A DNA stretch of 64,000 bases, taken from NCBI GenBank assembly GCA_964525935.1, contig CAZGJZ010000007.1, forward strand, positions 186,001-250,000. The letters are read 5' to 3'. A model generated the notes under the pieces. The model saw nothing but the letters and a program-made list of their open reading frames with translations. It ran no database searches and was not told where the DNA came from. This DNA comes from UBA2377 sp964525935 (GTDB lineage Bacteria > Verrucomicrobiota > Verrucomicrobiia > Opitutales > Opitutaceae). Positions 17,438-26,204 of this stretch are shown one piece after another. Each line of letters begins with the position of its first letter. The stretch's first letter is position 1. The position numbers were made by a program, and so were the translations under genes.

Positions 17438-17635
17438 TTACTTTACCGTCGGCAGGCGAACATCCCCGGAGTTGCTAAATACTCCGAAGCCGTAGAGCAG
17501 CCAAAGTATGACCACGATTACGACGACCACGTTAAGAATTTTCTTAATCGTAGCCTGCATCGGAATGTAGGTGTTGATCAACCAAAGGACGACTCCGACG
17601 ACAATCAGAGTCACGACTACGTTTATAAGAGGCAT
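17438..17635 (-). CDS. Small two-helix membrane protein (Thivi_2564 type)
   Basis: 65 residues forming two membrane helices (INVVVTLIVVGVVLWLINTY and KILNVVVVIVVILWLLYGFG) joined by IPMQATIK. The NTYIPM...IKKILN pattern is that of the conserved Thivi_2564-type family found in many Gram-negative bacteria; function unknown. It is oriented against the upstream methyltransferase gene, with only about 12 bases between their ends. ATG at 17635. Confidence 0.75.
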   Translation of the reverse strand: MPLINVVVTLIVVGVVLWLINTYIPMQATIKKILNVVVVIVVILWLLYGFGVFSNSGDVRLPTVK

Positions 17636-17716
17636 CCCGCAGGATAGCCGTTAGCCTCGCGAACAGGTATGGGGTCTAACCCTATCGCTAACGACCACCC
17701 GCGCCGCACCGCAGGT

Positions 17717-19474
17717 TTACCGCGCCAGCGGACCCGACTGCACGTCGATCAGGCGTTCCTCTTTCAGAATCCACATATAGGGATCGAGCCGGGCATGGCC
17801 GTAACGGGCGGCGCTCAGCTCGGCGCGGCCGCCAGGCATCTGGACGCGTTCGAGGTGTCCGTTCACCTCAACCTCGACCGGCATCGGAAACGGATAGCCC
17901 TCCGGCGTTTCCCAGCGGAGCAGGAGCTTATCGCCCTCGATCATCGAAATGAGTTTCGGCAGCTTCGGTTGATTGAGGTAGAGGTTGAAAAACCAGGTGA
18001 GATCGAGACCGGAAACCTCGTTGGCCATGCGGACAAAATCTCCCGTCGTCACGAACCGGCAGGCACTGCCGTCGGTCGTGGCCTCCGCCGCTGCGGTGGG
18101 ATACGCGAAGCGGCGCAGAATCGCCTGCATCTGCTCGCGCCCGGCGAGATAACGCAGCATGTGCACCACCCACGCGCCTTTCATGTAAACTTCGTTGCCG
18201 AGATCTTTCTCCATCTGCTGCGTGGTCGCATTGGGCCCGGGCACCATCGCGTGCTCGTTCTTGATCTTGCGGCGGTTCTCGTAGAGCGCGTGATCGTAGG
18301 CCATCGCGCCTTCGCGCTCCTCGGCGTAGAGCGCCTGCATGTAAGTGCACAGGCCTTCGTGAATCCAGAAATCGCGCCAGTCGGACGCAGTCACGAGATT
18401 GCCCCACCATTCGTGGCCGAGTTCGTGATGATGCAGCCAGTCGTAGCCGTGCGGGCCGCCCTTGTATTTATTGCCGTAGGCGATGATCGACTGGTGCTCC
18501 ATGCCGAGGTGCGGCGTCTCAACCACCCCGTATTTTTCCGCGCGGAACGGATACGGCCCCAGCACACGCTCGTAGAAATCAAGGTGCGCGAGCATCTCAG
18601 GGAAAAGCTTTTCACCTGCCGCACGATTTTCCGGCAGCACCCAGTAGGTGACCGGCATCGTCTCACCGGCAACGCTCTTGTAGTCGCGCGTGATCGTCAC
18701 GTAGGGCCCGATGTTGAGCGCGATGTTGTAGTTGCTGATCGGAAACGCGGTGTGCCAATGGTAGGTGCGCGTGCCGTCAGCATGCGGGATGACCTCGACC
18801 AACTTGCCGTTGGACGCCACGACGAGCGGATCCGGCACGCGGATACGCAACGTAAACGAGTCGGGTTTGTCCGAGGGGTGGTCTTTGCACGGCCACCAGA
18901 GATCGGCGCCCTCGCCCTCCACGGTGGTCGCAATCCACGGCTGGCCATCCTTGGTTTTCGACCAGGTGAACCCGCCGTCCCATGGCGCGCGCACCGCCTC
19001 GCGAGGCCGGCCATTGTAATCGACCGCTGCCGTCAGCTCCGCGCCGGCGGGCCGGGAACGACCCAGGTTGATCCACAAGCGCGGGCCGCGGCGCTCAAAG
19101 GCCACTCTCACCGATGCGACGGCCCCAGTCGCCGTCGTGGAGTCGGACGCGAGGCGCACTTGCGTCACTTTCAGCCGCGGATCGAGGTCGAGCACGAGCC
19201 ACTCGAGCGGCGCGACGAGCCGGACCTTGAGGATGGCGGTGCCGGCGATGGATTTTTTCTCGGGGAAAATTTGCAGGTCCAGTTCGCCGCTGCGCACATC
19301 GTAAGCCGCCTGTTCCGGGATAAGCACCCCGCCGGAATCGTCGGTGGGGCTGGGCTTGGTCGCAGCGGAAGGCGCTTGTGGCGCCGTCTCGCAACCAGCC
19401 AAAAGCAGGGCAAACGCGCCCGGCAAAAACCATTTCAGGGACAGAACGCGGGGGACAGCGGGGAGAAAACGCAT
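17717..19474 (-). CDS. M1-family zinc aminopeptidase, lipoprotein
   Basis: 585 residues. The N-terminus has a signal with lipobox LLLAGC, so it is probably membrane-anchored in the envelope. An N-terminal beta saddle domain (ELDLQIFPEKKSIAGTAILK) precedes the catalytic domain. Near residue 350 HELGHEWWGN and, 18 residues after the second His, the glutamate of WIHEG make the HExxH-x18-E zinc site of M1 peptidases. The substrate-binding GxMEN motif reads GMEHQS here, as in some bacterial M1 lipoproteins. It is expected to remove N-terminal residues from peptides in the periplasm. It is shorter than PepN types and lacks their large C-terminal helical domain. Confidence 0.9.
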   Translation of the reverse strand: MRFLPAVPRVLSLKWFLPGAFALLLAGCETAPQAPSAATKPSPTDDSGGVLIPEQAAYDVRSGELDLQIFPEKKSIAGTAILKVRLVAPLEWLVLDLDPRLKVTQVRLASDSTTATGAVASVRVAFERRGPRLWINLGRSRPAGAELTAAVDYNGRPREAVRAPWDGGFTWSKTKDGQPWIATTVEGEGADLWWPCKDHPSDKPDSFTLRIRVPDPLVVASNGKLVEVIPHADGTRTYHWHTAFPISNYNIALNIGPYVTITRDYKSVAGETMPVTYWVLPENRAAGEKLFPEMLAHLDFYERVLGPYPFRAEKYGVVETPHLGMEHQSIIAYGNKYKGGPHGYDWLHHHELGHEWWGNLVTASDWRDFWIHEGLCTYMQALYAEEREGAMAYDHALYENRRKIKNEHAMVPGPNATTQQMEKDLGNEVYMKGAWVVHMLRYLAGREQMQAILRRFAYPTAAAEATTDGSACRFVTTGDFVRMANEVSGLDLTWFFNLYLNQPKLPKLISMIEGDKLLLRWETPEGYPFPMPVEVEVNGHLERVQMPGGRAELSAARYGHARLDPYMWILKEERLIDVQSGPLAR

Positions 19475-19560
19475 GAGCGGAGGAGAATTGCCCCGATGCT
19501 GCCACCCAACCGCACAGCGTCAAACGGCTTGTCGCGCCTCGGCGCTTCCGCAGCCGCAGC

Positions 19561-19812
19561 TCAGGCCTGCCGCTTGAACTTCCGCGAGAGATACCACGCC
19601 GTGCCGGCCGGCACGCCAAACACGATCACATGCACCCCGAGCTCCGTCAAAAACGGATAGCCCGCCTTGCCGACCCCGTAGCCCAAATGCAAGAGGCAGA
19701 TCACCAGCCAGACCGGGATAAACCGGCCGGCGCAAGCCGCCTTGTTTTTCGCCAAGCCCACGAAGAGGCCGAGGGAGATAAGACCAATCGCGGTGGCAAC
19801 GAGGGTGTGCAT
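19561..19812 (-). CDS. Small membrane protein of unknown function
   Basis: 83 residues from the ATG at 19812 (the frame extends to a TTG at 19848). Three hydrophobic segments are visible: LVATAIGLISLGLFVGLA, FIPVWLVICLLHLGYGV and VHVIVFGVPAGTAWYLS. The C-terminus is basic (SRKFKRQA). I do not recognise the family. It lies between a DoxX-like gene and the M1 peptidase gene, all on the minus strand, and may be co-transcribed with them. Confidence 0.55.
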   Translation of the reverse strand: MHTLVATAIGLISLGLFVGLAKNKAACAGRFIPVWLVICLLHLGYGVGKAGYPFLTELGVHVIVFGVPAGTAWYLSRKFKRQA

Positions 19813-19885
19813 GGTCAGCAGGAAACGCAGACGGGAGGTGCGGCGCAATCCCGCGTTGCATACAACGCAACCGATAGAGCGAGAC

Positions 19886-20311
19886 TCAGGCTGGCGTCAC
19901 GCGCGCGGCAAGCATCGGGCGAAACGCCGCCCGGTAGGCCCACGCGAGGTAGAGTTCGAAGGCCAGAAAAACGAGGGCCATCGGAAGCCCGCTGCGCTCG
20001 AGGCAAAGGTGGAAGGCGACGCTATTGACGATGAATGGGGCAAAGAGCGCCAGCGCGAGCGGCACAAAGCGATTAGCCAGCAGCAGGGCGCCGACGATGA
20101 GGTGCGTCGTGCCGATCAGCTCCAGCATGTAACCGGAATTTTTCAGCGCGGTGGCAAACGCCAGTGCGCCCGCCGGCAATTCCACCTGAGGCTCCGGGAT
20201 GAAATGCAGGAGGCCGTTGAGACCAAAAATAAAGAGCGGCAGACCGAGGAGAATCCGGGCGATGGGCGGGATGAAACGGGTGAAGGATTTTGGAGTAGGC
20301 GTGGTATTCAT
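19886..20311 (-). CDS. DoxX-like membrane protein
   Basis: 141 residues from the ATG at 20311 (the open frame reaches a GTG at 20347). Four membrane segments: IARILLGLPLFIFGLNGLLH, a SGYMLELIGTTHLIVGALLL hairpin, VPLALALFAPFIVNSVAFHL and ALVFLAFELYLAWAYRAAF. The helix pattern and the LLGLPLFIFGLNG start suggest the DoxX/DUF4149-like four-helix group; function unknown. It is the middle member of a minus-strand run of small genes. Confidence 0.6.
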   Translation of the reverse strand: MNTTPTPKSFTRFIPPIARILLGLPLFIFGLNGLLHFIPEPQVELPAGALAFATALKNSGYMLELIGTTHLIVGALLLANRFVPLALALFAPFIVNSVAFHLCLERSGLPMALVFLAFELYLAWAYRAAFRPMLAARVTPA

Positions 20312-20357
20312 GGGGTCCCGGTAGAAAACGACTATCTGGGTGAGCACGCCAGCGGAT

Positions 20358-21035
20358 TCAGGCGAGTTCGTCCGCCGTCACCGTCAGTGTTCGCGCTTGT
20401 TCGCAGCGTTTGCGGGATTTCTCCACGCCGAGCGCGGCCAGCCCGCAGGTATTGGCGACCGCCAGCACCGTGCCCACGCCACAGAACGGATCGAACACCG
20501 TCTTCGCTCCCGCATGATCACGGACAAACCGCACTGCGTGACCCGCCGCCCGCACGCCCATGGCCCGCACCCATGGCTGGCGACCGGCGTCAGCAATGAC
20601 ATCGGGGATCGTCAGGACGTCCGGGCATTTCAACGCCCGCGAAACCGCAATCAAATGCGTGTAGCCGGGTCGGCCGTAGGTGAGCATGCCCGGCGGGCGG
20701 CGACAGACGATTTTGTGAAACAGGATGCGCGCGCCGGCATCCTCCGCGGCGCGGGTGACGAGGGCGCCCTTGTCGATCCACACACCATCGCGCTTGATAT
20801 CCGATTGGAAGAAAAGCGCCGCGCCATCCTCCGGCACGCTCCCGACCACCAGCCGCACCGCATCGAGAAACCAACTGCGCCACACCGGCAGGGCGAGTCC
20901 CACCTCGGAAACATCCGGCAACGAGGTCACGGCACACGCGCCCGCGATGGGGCCGCGCGCCTGCATCCACGGAATCGCATCAGCACAGTGCACCTCGCGT
21001 GCAGGTGGAGAATCTTCCTCAGCCATCAACGTCAT
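20358..21035 (-). CDS. Methyltransferase with DPFCGVGT motif and SLPD in place of DPPY
   Basis: About 225 residues from the ATG at 21035 (another ATG at 21026). The C-terminal part has VFDPFCGVGTVLAVANTCGL and GVEKSRKRCEQA, the SAM-binding motifs of amino-group nucleic acid methylases. The N-terminal part has AVTSLPD where the catalytic D/N-P-P-Y/W motif IV would be, so the order is motif IV then motif I (beta-like). The target could be DNA, RNA or protein. The change from DPPY to SLPD is not a simple inactivation because the aspartate remains. It diverges from the cytochrome gene with almost no space between the starts. Longer in-frame extension to 21260 would overlap that gene and is rejected. 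Confidence 0.6.
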   Translation of the reverse strand: MTLMAEEDSPPAREVHCADAIPWMQARGPIAGACAVTSLPDVSEVGLALPVWRSWFLDAVRLVVGSVPEDGAALFFQSDIKRDGVWIDKGALVTRAAEDAGARILFHKIVCRRPPGMLTYGRPGYTHLIAVSRALKCPDVLTIPDVIADAGRQPWVRAMGVRAAGHAVRFVRDHAGAKTVFDPFCGVGTVLAVANTCGLAALGVEKSRKRCEQARTLTVTADELA

Positions 21036-21054
21036 GCCGCATGGTGGGTGATTT

Positions 21055-23040
21055 TTGTCTCGGCCGAAAAGGCTTTTCACCAGCGAGCACCGCCGGTTTG
21101 TTGCACGCGTGGCCGACACCCCGCCAAATGACCTGCCCAAGCGCTCGCGATTATTTCCGTCCTCCTGGGCGGGCCGCGCGGGTTTTCTCTGCATCGCCTG
21201 GGGTCTGGCCATGACGACGATCTCGGTCGTCAGCGCGCGCTGGAGCGGGCCGCCCACCAACCGGCCGATCCAAGCCCAGGTCGCCGCCGATTATGTGACT
21301 TCCGACACCTGCCGCTCCTGTCACCCCGGCAATTACGCAAGCTGGCACGCCTCGTATCACCGCACGATGACGCAGGTCGCCCGCCCGGAAAATTTTGCCG
21401 CCGACCCGGATGGATTGGAGCGCAGCTATAACGACCTCGATTACCGCGTGACCCGGAAGGGCGAAGCCTACTTCGTCACCACCAAGCCCAAGGGCGCGCC
21501 CGAATCCGCCTTTGGTTCGCCGCTCCAGATCGTCCTGCTCACCGGCTCGCACAACCTCCAGCTCTTCTGGCTCGAGACCGGCGACAAGCGCCAGGGCCGC
21601 ACCTTGGAGCAGTTTCCCTTCGGGTATGTCATCGCCGAGAAAAGGTGGGCGCCCATGGAGCACACGTTCCTCGCGCCTCCGGGAGTCGAGGCCGCCTACA
21701 CGAAAGGCGATTGGAACGACGGCTGCATCAACTGCCACACCACGCAAAGCCGGTCCCTGCCCCTGGGCAAAGGCATCTTCGATTCCAAGGTCAGCGAATT
21801 CGGCATTTCCTGCGAAGCCTGCCACGGCGGCGGCCGCGAGCATGTGGAGCTCAACCGCAATCCGTTGCGCCGTTTCATGCTCCACCTCACGGGCGGACAG
21901 GACAAAACCATCGCCAATCCCGGTCGCATGAACGGCCAGGCCGCCTCCCTCGCCTGCGGCCAGTGCCACAGCATCTGGGCGTTTAACAACCTCGCCGACA
22001 CCAGCGCTTGGGACACCCACGGCAGTAAATTCCGGCCCGGCCAGACCGAACTCGACCAGCGCTGGGTCGTGCAGCCCAAAGATACCGATCATCCGGCGGA
22101 ACGGGCGGCGCTCCTCAAGGAGAACCCGCATTTCTACGACAACAGCTTTTGGGGGGACGGCAAAGTGCGCGTCACTGGTCGCGAGTTGAACGGCGTCATG
22201 GGCTCACCCTGCTACAAGGGCGGCGAGTTTTCGTGTCTCTCCTGCCACGAGATGCATCCCGACAAAACCGACGCCGCCTCGCTGAAACTCTGGGCCCGCA
22301 CCGACCAGATGAAGCCCAAAATGGAGTCCGACCAAGCCTGCCTCCAGTGCCACCAGGAGATGAAGGCCAACATCCCCGCGCACACGCACCACGCCGCCAG
22401 TTCGTCCGGCAGCAGTTGCTACAACTGCCACATGCCCCACACGACCTACGGCCTGTTGCGCTCCATCCGCAGCCACACGATTTCGTCGCCCAACATCGAG
22501 GAAAGCACCGCCTACGGCCGGCCCAACGCCTGCAACCTTTGCCATCTCGACAAACCCCTCGGCTGGGCCGCCGACAACCTGGCGGCGTGGTATGGCCAGA
22601 AATCCCCCGCGCTCAGCCGCGACGAACGCGAGCTTTCCTCTGGCGTCCAGTGGCTCCTCAAGGGTGATGCCGGCCAGCGCTCCATCATTGCGTGGCACAT
22701 GGGCTGGGCGCCCGCGCAAAAAGCCGCCGGCCAGGAATGGCTCTACCCCTATCTGATTTTCACGCTCAACGATCCCTATGCCGCCGTGCGCTTCGCCGCG
22801 TGGAAATCCCTGCAAACGCTGCCCAAGTTCGAAGGCTACGAGTTCGACTACTCCATGGACGATGCCAAGCAGAAGGAGGCGCTCGTCGAGGCCTACCAAA
22901 AGTGGTGGTTCCAAGTGCGTGACCAGCGTGGCGTTTACCGGCCGGAAACGATCCTCGAACCTTCCGGCCAGTTTCAACAAGCCATCTTCGACCGCATGCT
23001 CACCAATCGCGATCAGCGGGAAATGATCCTCTCGGAATAA
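21055..23040 (+). CDS. Eight-haem c-type cytochrome
   Basis: Eight CxxCH motifs are seen: CRSCH, CINCH, CEACH, CGQCH, CLSCH, CLQCH, CYNCH and CNLCH. A hydrophobic segment (FLCIAWGLAMTTISVVSA) near residue 45 is the likely signal/anchor, so it is a periplasmic electron carrier or oxidoreductase. The C-terminal ~130 residues (LIFTLNDPYAAVRFAAWKSL) look HEAT-like. The start is unclear: TTG at 21055, GTG at 21109 or another; the ATG at 21211 would cut the signal segment, so it is unlikely. A small membrane protein gene follows 26 bases downstream and may be its partner. The exact redox partner and substrate are unknown; motif order is unlike octahaem hydroxylamine or nitrite reductases that I can place. 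Confidence 0.85.
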   Translation: MSRPKRLFTSEHRRFVARVADTPPNDLPKRSRLFPSSWAGRAGFLCIAWGLAMTTISVVSARWSGPPTNRPIQAQVAADYVTSDTCRSCHPGNYASWHASYHRTMTQVARPENFAADPDGLERSYNDLDYRVTRKGEAYFVTTKPKGAPESAFGSPLQIVLLTGSHNLQLFWLETGDKRQGRTLEQFPFGYVIAEKRWAPMEHTFLAPPGVEAAYTKGDWNDGCINCHTTQSRSLPLGKGIFDSKVSEFGISCEACHGGGREHVELNRNPLRRFMLHLTGGQDKTIANPGRMNGQAASLACGQCHSIWAFNNLADTSAWDTHGSKFRPGQTELDQRWVVQPKDTDHPAERAALLKENPHFYDNSFWGDGKVRVTGRELNGVMGSPCYKGGEFSCLSCHEMHPDKTDAASLKLWARTDQMKPKMESDQACLQCHQEMKANIPAHTHHAASSSGSSCYNCHMPHTTYGLLRSIRSHTISSPNIEESTAYGRPNACNLCHLDKPLGWAADNLAAWYGQKSPALSRDERELSSGVQWLLKGDAGQRSIIAWHMGWAPAQKAAGQEWLYPYLIFTLNDPYAAVRFAAWKSLQTLPKFEGYEFDYSMDDAKQKEALVEAYQKWWFQVRDQRGVYRPETILEPSGQFQQAIFDRMLTNRDQREMILSE

Positions 23041-23066
23041 CCCGCCGCCAACCTCACCCGACTCCC

Positions 23067-23519
23067 ATGAATCCTTCCGATCGACACCTCCGCTATGGCT
23101 GGTGGTCCCTTTTCACCTTCCTCTCGCTCGGCGTCCTGCTCGAGACGCTGCACGGCTTCAAAATCGGCTGGTATCTCAACGTCGATGTCGAGATGCGCCG
23201 GCTGATGTTCACCCTCGCCCACGCGCACGGCACGCTGTTGGCGTTGGTCAACATCGCACTCGGTCTCACGCTGCGCACCGTCAAGGGCTTCGAACTCGCC
23301 CGCGGTCCCTCGCTCGCAGTGGTGTGGGGCTCGGGCCTGTTGCCGGCTGGATTTTTTCTCGGTGGCCTGATCATCCATGACGGCGATCCCGGCCTCGGCA
23401 TCCTGCTCGTGCCAGTCGGCGCGCTGCTACTGCTCTACGGCGTCTACGCCGTCGCTCGCTCGCTCTCGCGCACGAAGTCGGAAGAACCCGTTGCGGGGAC
23501 GGCAGGAAAAAAACGCTGA
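23067..23519 (+). CDS. Membrane protein following the multihaem cytochrome
   Basis: 150 residues with about four membrane segments (WWSLFTFLSLGVLLETLHGF; FTLAHAHGTLLALVNIALGL; VVWGSGLLPAGFFLGGLII; LGILLVPVGALLLLYGVYAV). Conserved-looking histidines in AHAHGT and IIHDGD could bind haem or a metal. It starts 26 bases after the cytochrome stop and is probably in the same transcript, which suggests a membrane partner role. The family is not recognised. Confidence 0.6.
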   Translation: MNPSDRHLRYGWWSLFTFLSLGVLLETLHGFKIGWYLNVDVEMRRLMFTLAHAHGTLLALVNIALGLTLRTVKGFELARGPSLAVVWGSGLLPAGFFLGGLIIHDGDPGLGILLVPVGALLLLYGVYAVARSLSRTKSEEPVAGTAGKKR

Positions 23520-23551
23520 GCGCGATACGCGGCGAACGTCGCGCGCCAATC

Positions 23552-24499
23552 CTACCCGCGGTTCCGCGGGTGGAATTTTTCGTGCTGCGACAGCAGGCGC
23601 TTCGTCTCGACCGCCGTGTAGATTTGCGTCGTCCCGATGCTCGCGTGGCCGAGCATTTCCTGAATCGCACGCAGATCGGCGCCACCGTTCAACAGGTGCG
23701 TGGCGAACGAGTGCCGCAGCAAATGCGGCTTAACGTTCTTCGTGATCCCGGCGCGCTTGGCGTATTTTTTAACCAGCACCCAGAGCATGATCCGCGAAAG
23801 CGCGCCGCCGCGCTCGCTCAGGAAAAGCTGGCTGCCGGTGCGCGCCTTCACGAAATGCGGCCGCCCCGAGGCCAGGTAAGTTTCGATCGCCTCCGCCGCC
23901 TTCGCCCCGACCGGCACGACGCGCTCCTTCGAACCTTTGCCAAACACACGCAGGAATCCGTGCTCCAGATCGATCTGTTGCAGCGTGAGTCCCGCGAGTT
24001 CCGAGACACGCAGGCCGCTTGAATAAAAAAGTTCCAGCAGTGCGCGGTCGCGCAGCGAGTAGGCATCACCGCCGCTGGGCGCGGCGAGCAGGCGCGTCAC
24101 CTCGTCAGGCGAAAGCGTGCCGGGAATGCGCCGCATCAGTTTCGGGCTCGAGAGCAGCTCGGTAAAATCGTCCTCCCGCTCCTTCTCGCGCACGAGGTGA
24201 CGGGCGAGTCCGCGCAGCGCGGTGAGTTTGCGCGCAAGGCTGGCGACCGTGTAATCATCGCCGCTCAGCGAGTGAATCCATGCGCCGACTTGGTCGCCGG
24301 TCACCGTGCGCCAGTCGGTCGCGCCGCGCTTGGCGATAAACCCGGCGCACTGGTCGAGGTCCGACTGGTAATTTTCCCACGTGCTCCGCGCGAGGCCGCG
24401 CTCGAGTTTCAGAAAGCCGATGAAGCCATCGGTGTCGGCCGCAAACGCCGCTGGCGCCTGGCTGGTCTTTTCCCGGGAAAGTGGCTTGCGGCCTGACAT
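23552..24499 (-). CDS. xerD: Tyrosine recombinase XerD-type
   Basis: 315 residues. A SAM-like N-terminal domain (FIGFLKLERGLARSTWENYQ) precedes the catalytic domain. The catalytic residues are visible: Arg in SSGLRVSEL, Lys in GKGSKERVVPVG, HxxR in HLLRHSFATHLL, His in LGHASIGTTQIY with the nucleophile Tyr. It has the usual length for XerC/XerD. Its role is resolution of chromosome dimers at dif with a partner recombinase. No dif-like site was recognised in the window and no integrase cargo lies nearby, so it is taken as the housekeeping enzyme and not a phage integrase. It lies next to infA on the same strand. Confidence 0.9.
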   Translation of the reverse strand: MSGRKPLSREKTSQAPAAFAADTDGFIGFLKLERGLARSTWENYQSDLDQCAGFIAKRGATDWRTVTGDQVGAWIHSLSGDDYTVASLARKLTALRGLARHLVREKEREDDFTELLSSPKLMRRIPGTLSPDEVTRLLAAPSGGDAYSLRDRALLELFYSSGLRVSELAGLTLQQIDLEHGFLRVFGKGSKERVVPVGAKAAEAIETYLASGRPHFVKARTGSQLFLSERGGALSRIMLWVLVKKYAKRAGITKNVKPHLLRHSFATHLLNGGADLRAIQEMLGHASIGTTQIYTAVETKRLLSQHEKFHPRNRG

Positions 24500-24526
24500 G
24501 GCCGGCGGGTGGTGCGAAGCGGGCGC

Positions 24527-24787
24527 TTAGTAGCGCCGGCGCATCATCGGCGGCGGCGGGGCCGACGTTTCCTTCATGCGGAAGGTGATGCGCGCCTTTT
24601 CCAAATCGTAGGGACTCATTTCCATCTTCACCGTGTCGCCGGCGGCGATCTTGATGAAGTTTTTGCGCAGCTTGCCCGAGATGTGGGCGAGCACCACATG
24701 GCCGTTCGACAGCTGAACCTTGAACATCGTGCCCGGAAGGACGGCCACTACCTTACCCTCTACTTCAATCGAGTTGCCATCAGCCAT
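24527..24787 (-). CDS. infA: Translation initiation factor IF-1
   Basis: 86 residues with the OB-fold S1-like sequence of IF-1: IEVEGKVVAVLPGTMFKVQL, GHVVLAHISGKLRKNFIKIA and TVKMEMSPYDLEKARITFR. It binds the ribosomal A site and helps start-site choice. The C-terminus carries a short Pro/Met/Arg extension (SAPPPPMMRRRY) beyond the usual ~72 residues. It is transcribed divergently from tadA across about 108 bases. In the minus-strand direction this gap holds a TTGACT that could be a -35, without a clear -10. Confidence 0.95.
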   Translation of the reverse strand: MADGNSIEVEGKVVAVLPGTMFKVQLSNGHVVLAHISGKLRKNFIKIAAGDTVKMEMSPYDLEKARITFRMKETSAPPPPMMRRRY

Positions 24788-24895
24788 GGGTAGAAAGGGA
24801 AGTGCCAGCGGTGGTTTGGTTCATGCGGTAATTGATACGGAAAAGCCACTTGTAAGCCTTATTGACCCCCGGTAAGTCAAGGTTTTACCAGCTTC

Positions 24896-25432
24896 ATGGT
24901 CCAACCCACTCCCCCGCCCGCCTGTCCGTTTGAGAAGCGCTTCCCCTCCCAACTGGTGCGGGACGACGTGTTTTTCATGAGCCTGGCCTATAATCAGGCC
25001 ATCGACGCGTGGCGGCAGGACGAGGTGCCCATCGGGGCTGTGATCGTCCGCGATGGCGAAGTGATTGCCGCCGCCCACAACACCGTCGAGGCCGCGCACG
25101 ATCCGACCGCCCACGCCGAAATGCTCGCGCTCACGCAAGCCGCCTCCGCGCTGGGCAACTGGCGGCTCGAAGGTTGCACGCTCTACGTCACCAAGGAGCC
25201 CTGCCCGATGTGCTCTGGCGCCACGCTCATGTCGCGACTCCAGCGTGTCTGCTACGCCGTCCCCGACCCGAAGATGGGCTGTCTCGGCGGCGCCACCGAC
25301 CTCAACGCCCTGCCTCGCGTCAACCACCACCTCACCATCACCGCCGGCGGCGTGCTTGAAGCCGAATCGCGCGAGTTGTTGCAGGCGTTCTTTCGCCTGA
25401 AACGCCAGCAGGAAGACACACCTGAAAGTTGA
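24896..25432 (+). CDS. tadA: tRNA-specific adenosine deaminase (TadA-type)
   Basis: 178 residues. The zinc-dependent deaminase motifs are clear: HAEMLAL (zinc His and proton-shuttle Glu) and PCPMCSGATLMSR (two zinc cysteines). DEVPIGAVIVRDGEVIAAAHN matches the family's first strand. TadA converts adenosine 34 to inosine in tRNA-Arg(ACG), although nucleoside/guanine deaminase relatives exist. The N-terminus carries about 20 extra residues before the conserved core; the ATG at 24896 is chosen, but a second ATG at 24978 (MSLAYNQA) is close to the usual start. Confidence 0.9.
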   Translation: MVQPTPPPACPFEKRFPSQLVRDDVFFMSLAYNQAIDAWRQDEVPIGAVIVRDGEVIAAAHNTVEAAHDPTAHAEMLALTQAASALGNWRLEGCTLYVTKEPCPMCSGATLMSRLQRVCYAVPDPKMGCLGGATDLNALPRVNHHLTITAGGVLEAESRELLQAFFRLKRQQEDTPES

Positions 25433-25506
25433 CGCATCCGCGCAGTGATGCCACGTTTGCGACTCCCACCTCACTTTAACTCCAACCCGAAAACCAAATC
25501 ACGATC

Positions 25507-26139
25507 ATGGCCTACGAACTCCCGAAACTCGCCTACGCTTACGACGCCCTCGTCCCGCACATCGATGCCAAGACGATGGAGATCCATCACTCGAAGCACC
25601 ATCAGGCTTACATCACCAACGCCAACAACCTCCTCAAGGACCACGCCGCGCTCGCAGCCCTCGACGTCAATGCGCTGATCGCCGATCTCTCCAAGGTCCC
25701 CGAGGCCATCCGTGGCGGCGTGCGCAACAACGCCGGCGGCCACAGCAACCACGCGTTCTTCTGGACCGTGATCGGCCCGGGCAAGGGCGGCGCCCCCAAG
25801 GGCAAGCTCGCCGCGGCGATCGAGTCCGAGCTCGGTGGCTTCGCCAAGTTCAAGGAAGACTTCGCCAAGGCCGGCGCCACGCGCTTCGGCTCCGGCTGGG
25901 CCTGGCTCTACGTCACCGCCGACAAGAAGCTCGCCGTTGGCTCCACCGCCAACCAGGACAGCCCGCTCATGGGCAAGGGCGTCGCCGGTATCGAGGGCAA
26001 ACCCGTCCTCGCGCTCGACGTCTGGGAGCACGCCTACTACCTCAATTACCAGAACCGTCGCCCCGACTACATCGCCGCCTTCTGGAACGTCGCCGACTGG
26101 GACGCCGCCGAGAAAAACTACCTCGCCGCGATCGCCTGA
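25507..26139 (+). CDS. Superoxide dismutase, Fe/Mn type
   Basis: 210 residues. YELPKLAYAYDALVPHIDAK begins the conserved N-terminal hairpin, KHHQAYITNANNLL carries a metal His, and DVWEHAYYLNYQNRRPDYI carries the metal Asp and His of the family signature. It dismutates superoxide to hydrogen peroxide and oxygen; no signal peptide, so cytoplasmic. Residue-level choice of iron or manganese cannot be made with confidence. Start ATG at 25507 without a Shine-Dalgarno; a strong terminator follows 24 bases after the stop. Confidence 0.95.
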   Translation: MAYELPKLAYAYDALVPHIDAKTMEIHHSKHHQAYITNANNLLKDHAALAALDVNALIADLSKVPEAIRGGVRNNAGGHSNHAFFWTVIGPGKGGAPKGKLAAAIESELGGFAKFKEDFAKAGATRFGSGWAWLYVTADKKLAVGSTANQDSPLMGKGVAGIEGKPVLALDVWEHAYYLNYQNRRPDYIAAFWNVADWDAAEKNYLAAIA

Positions 26140-26162
26140 GCGACCTGTCATTCTGCCAAAAC

Positions 26163-26194
26163 AAAAGCCGCACCTTTTCGGGTGCGGCTTTTTT
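26163..26194 (+). terminator. Rho-independent terminator after the superoxide dismutase gene
   Basis: AAAAGCCGCACC pairs with GGTGCGGCTTTT around a TTTTCG loop, followed by more T. The A-run on the left makes it usable from the minus strand too, for transcripts from the TolB-like gene that ends at 26296. Confidence 0.9.
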
Positions 26195-26204
26195 GTGCGA
26201 TCAA

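Noticed and set aside
17669..19660. 663-residue plus-strand frame over the M1 peptidase
   Set aside because: Antisense to a gene with the full HExxH-x18-E site.
23552..24499. XerD-type gene as a phage integrase of an island
   Set aside because: Next to infA with no tRNA end, no direct repeats and no phage genes; the size and motifs fit the housekeeping recombinase.
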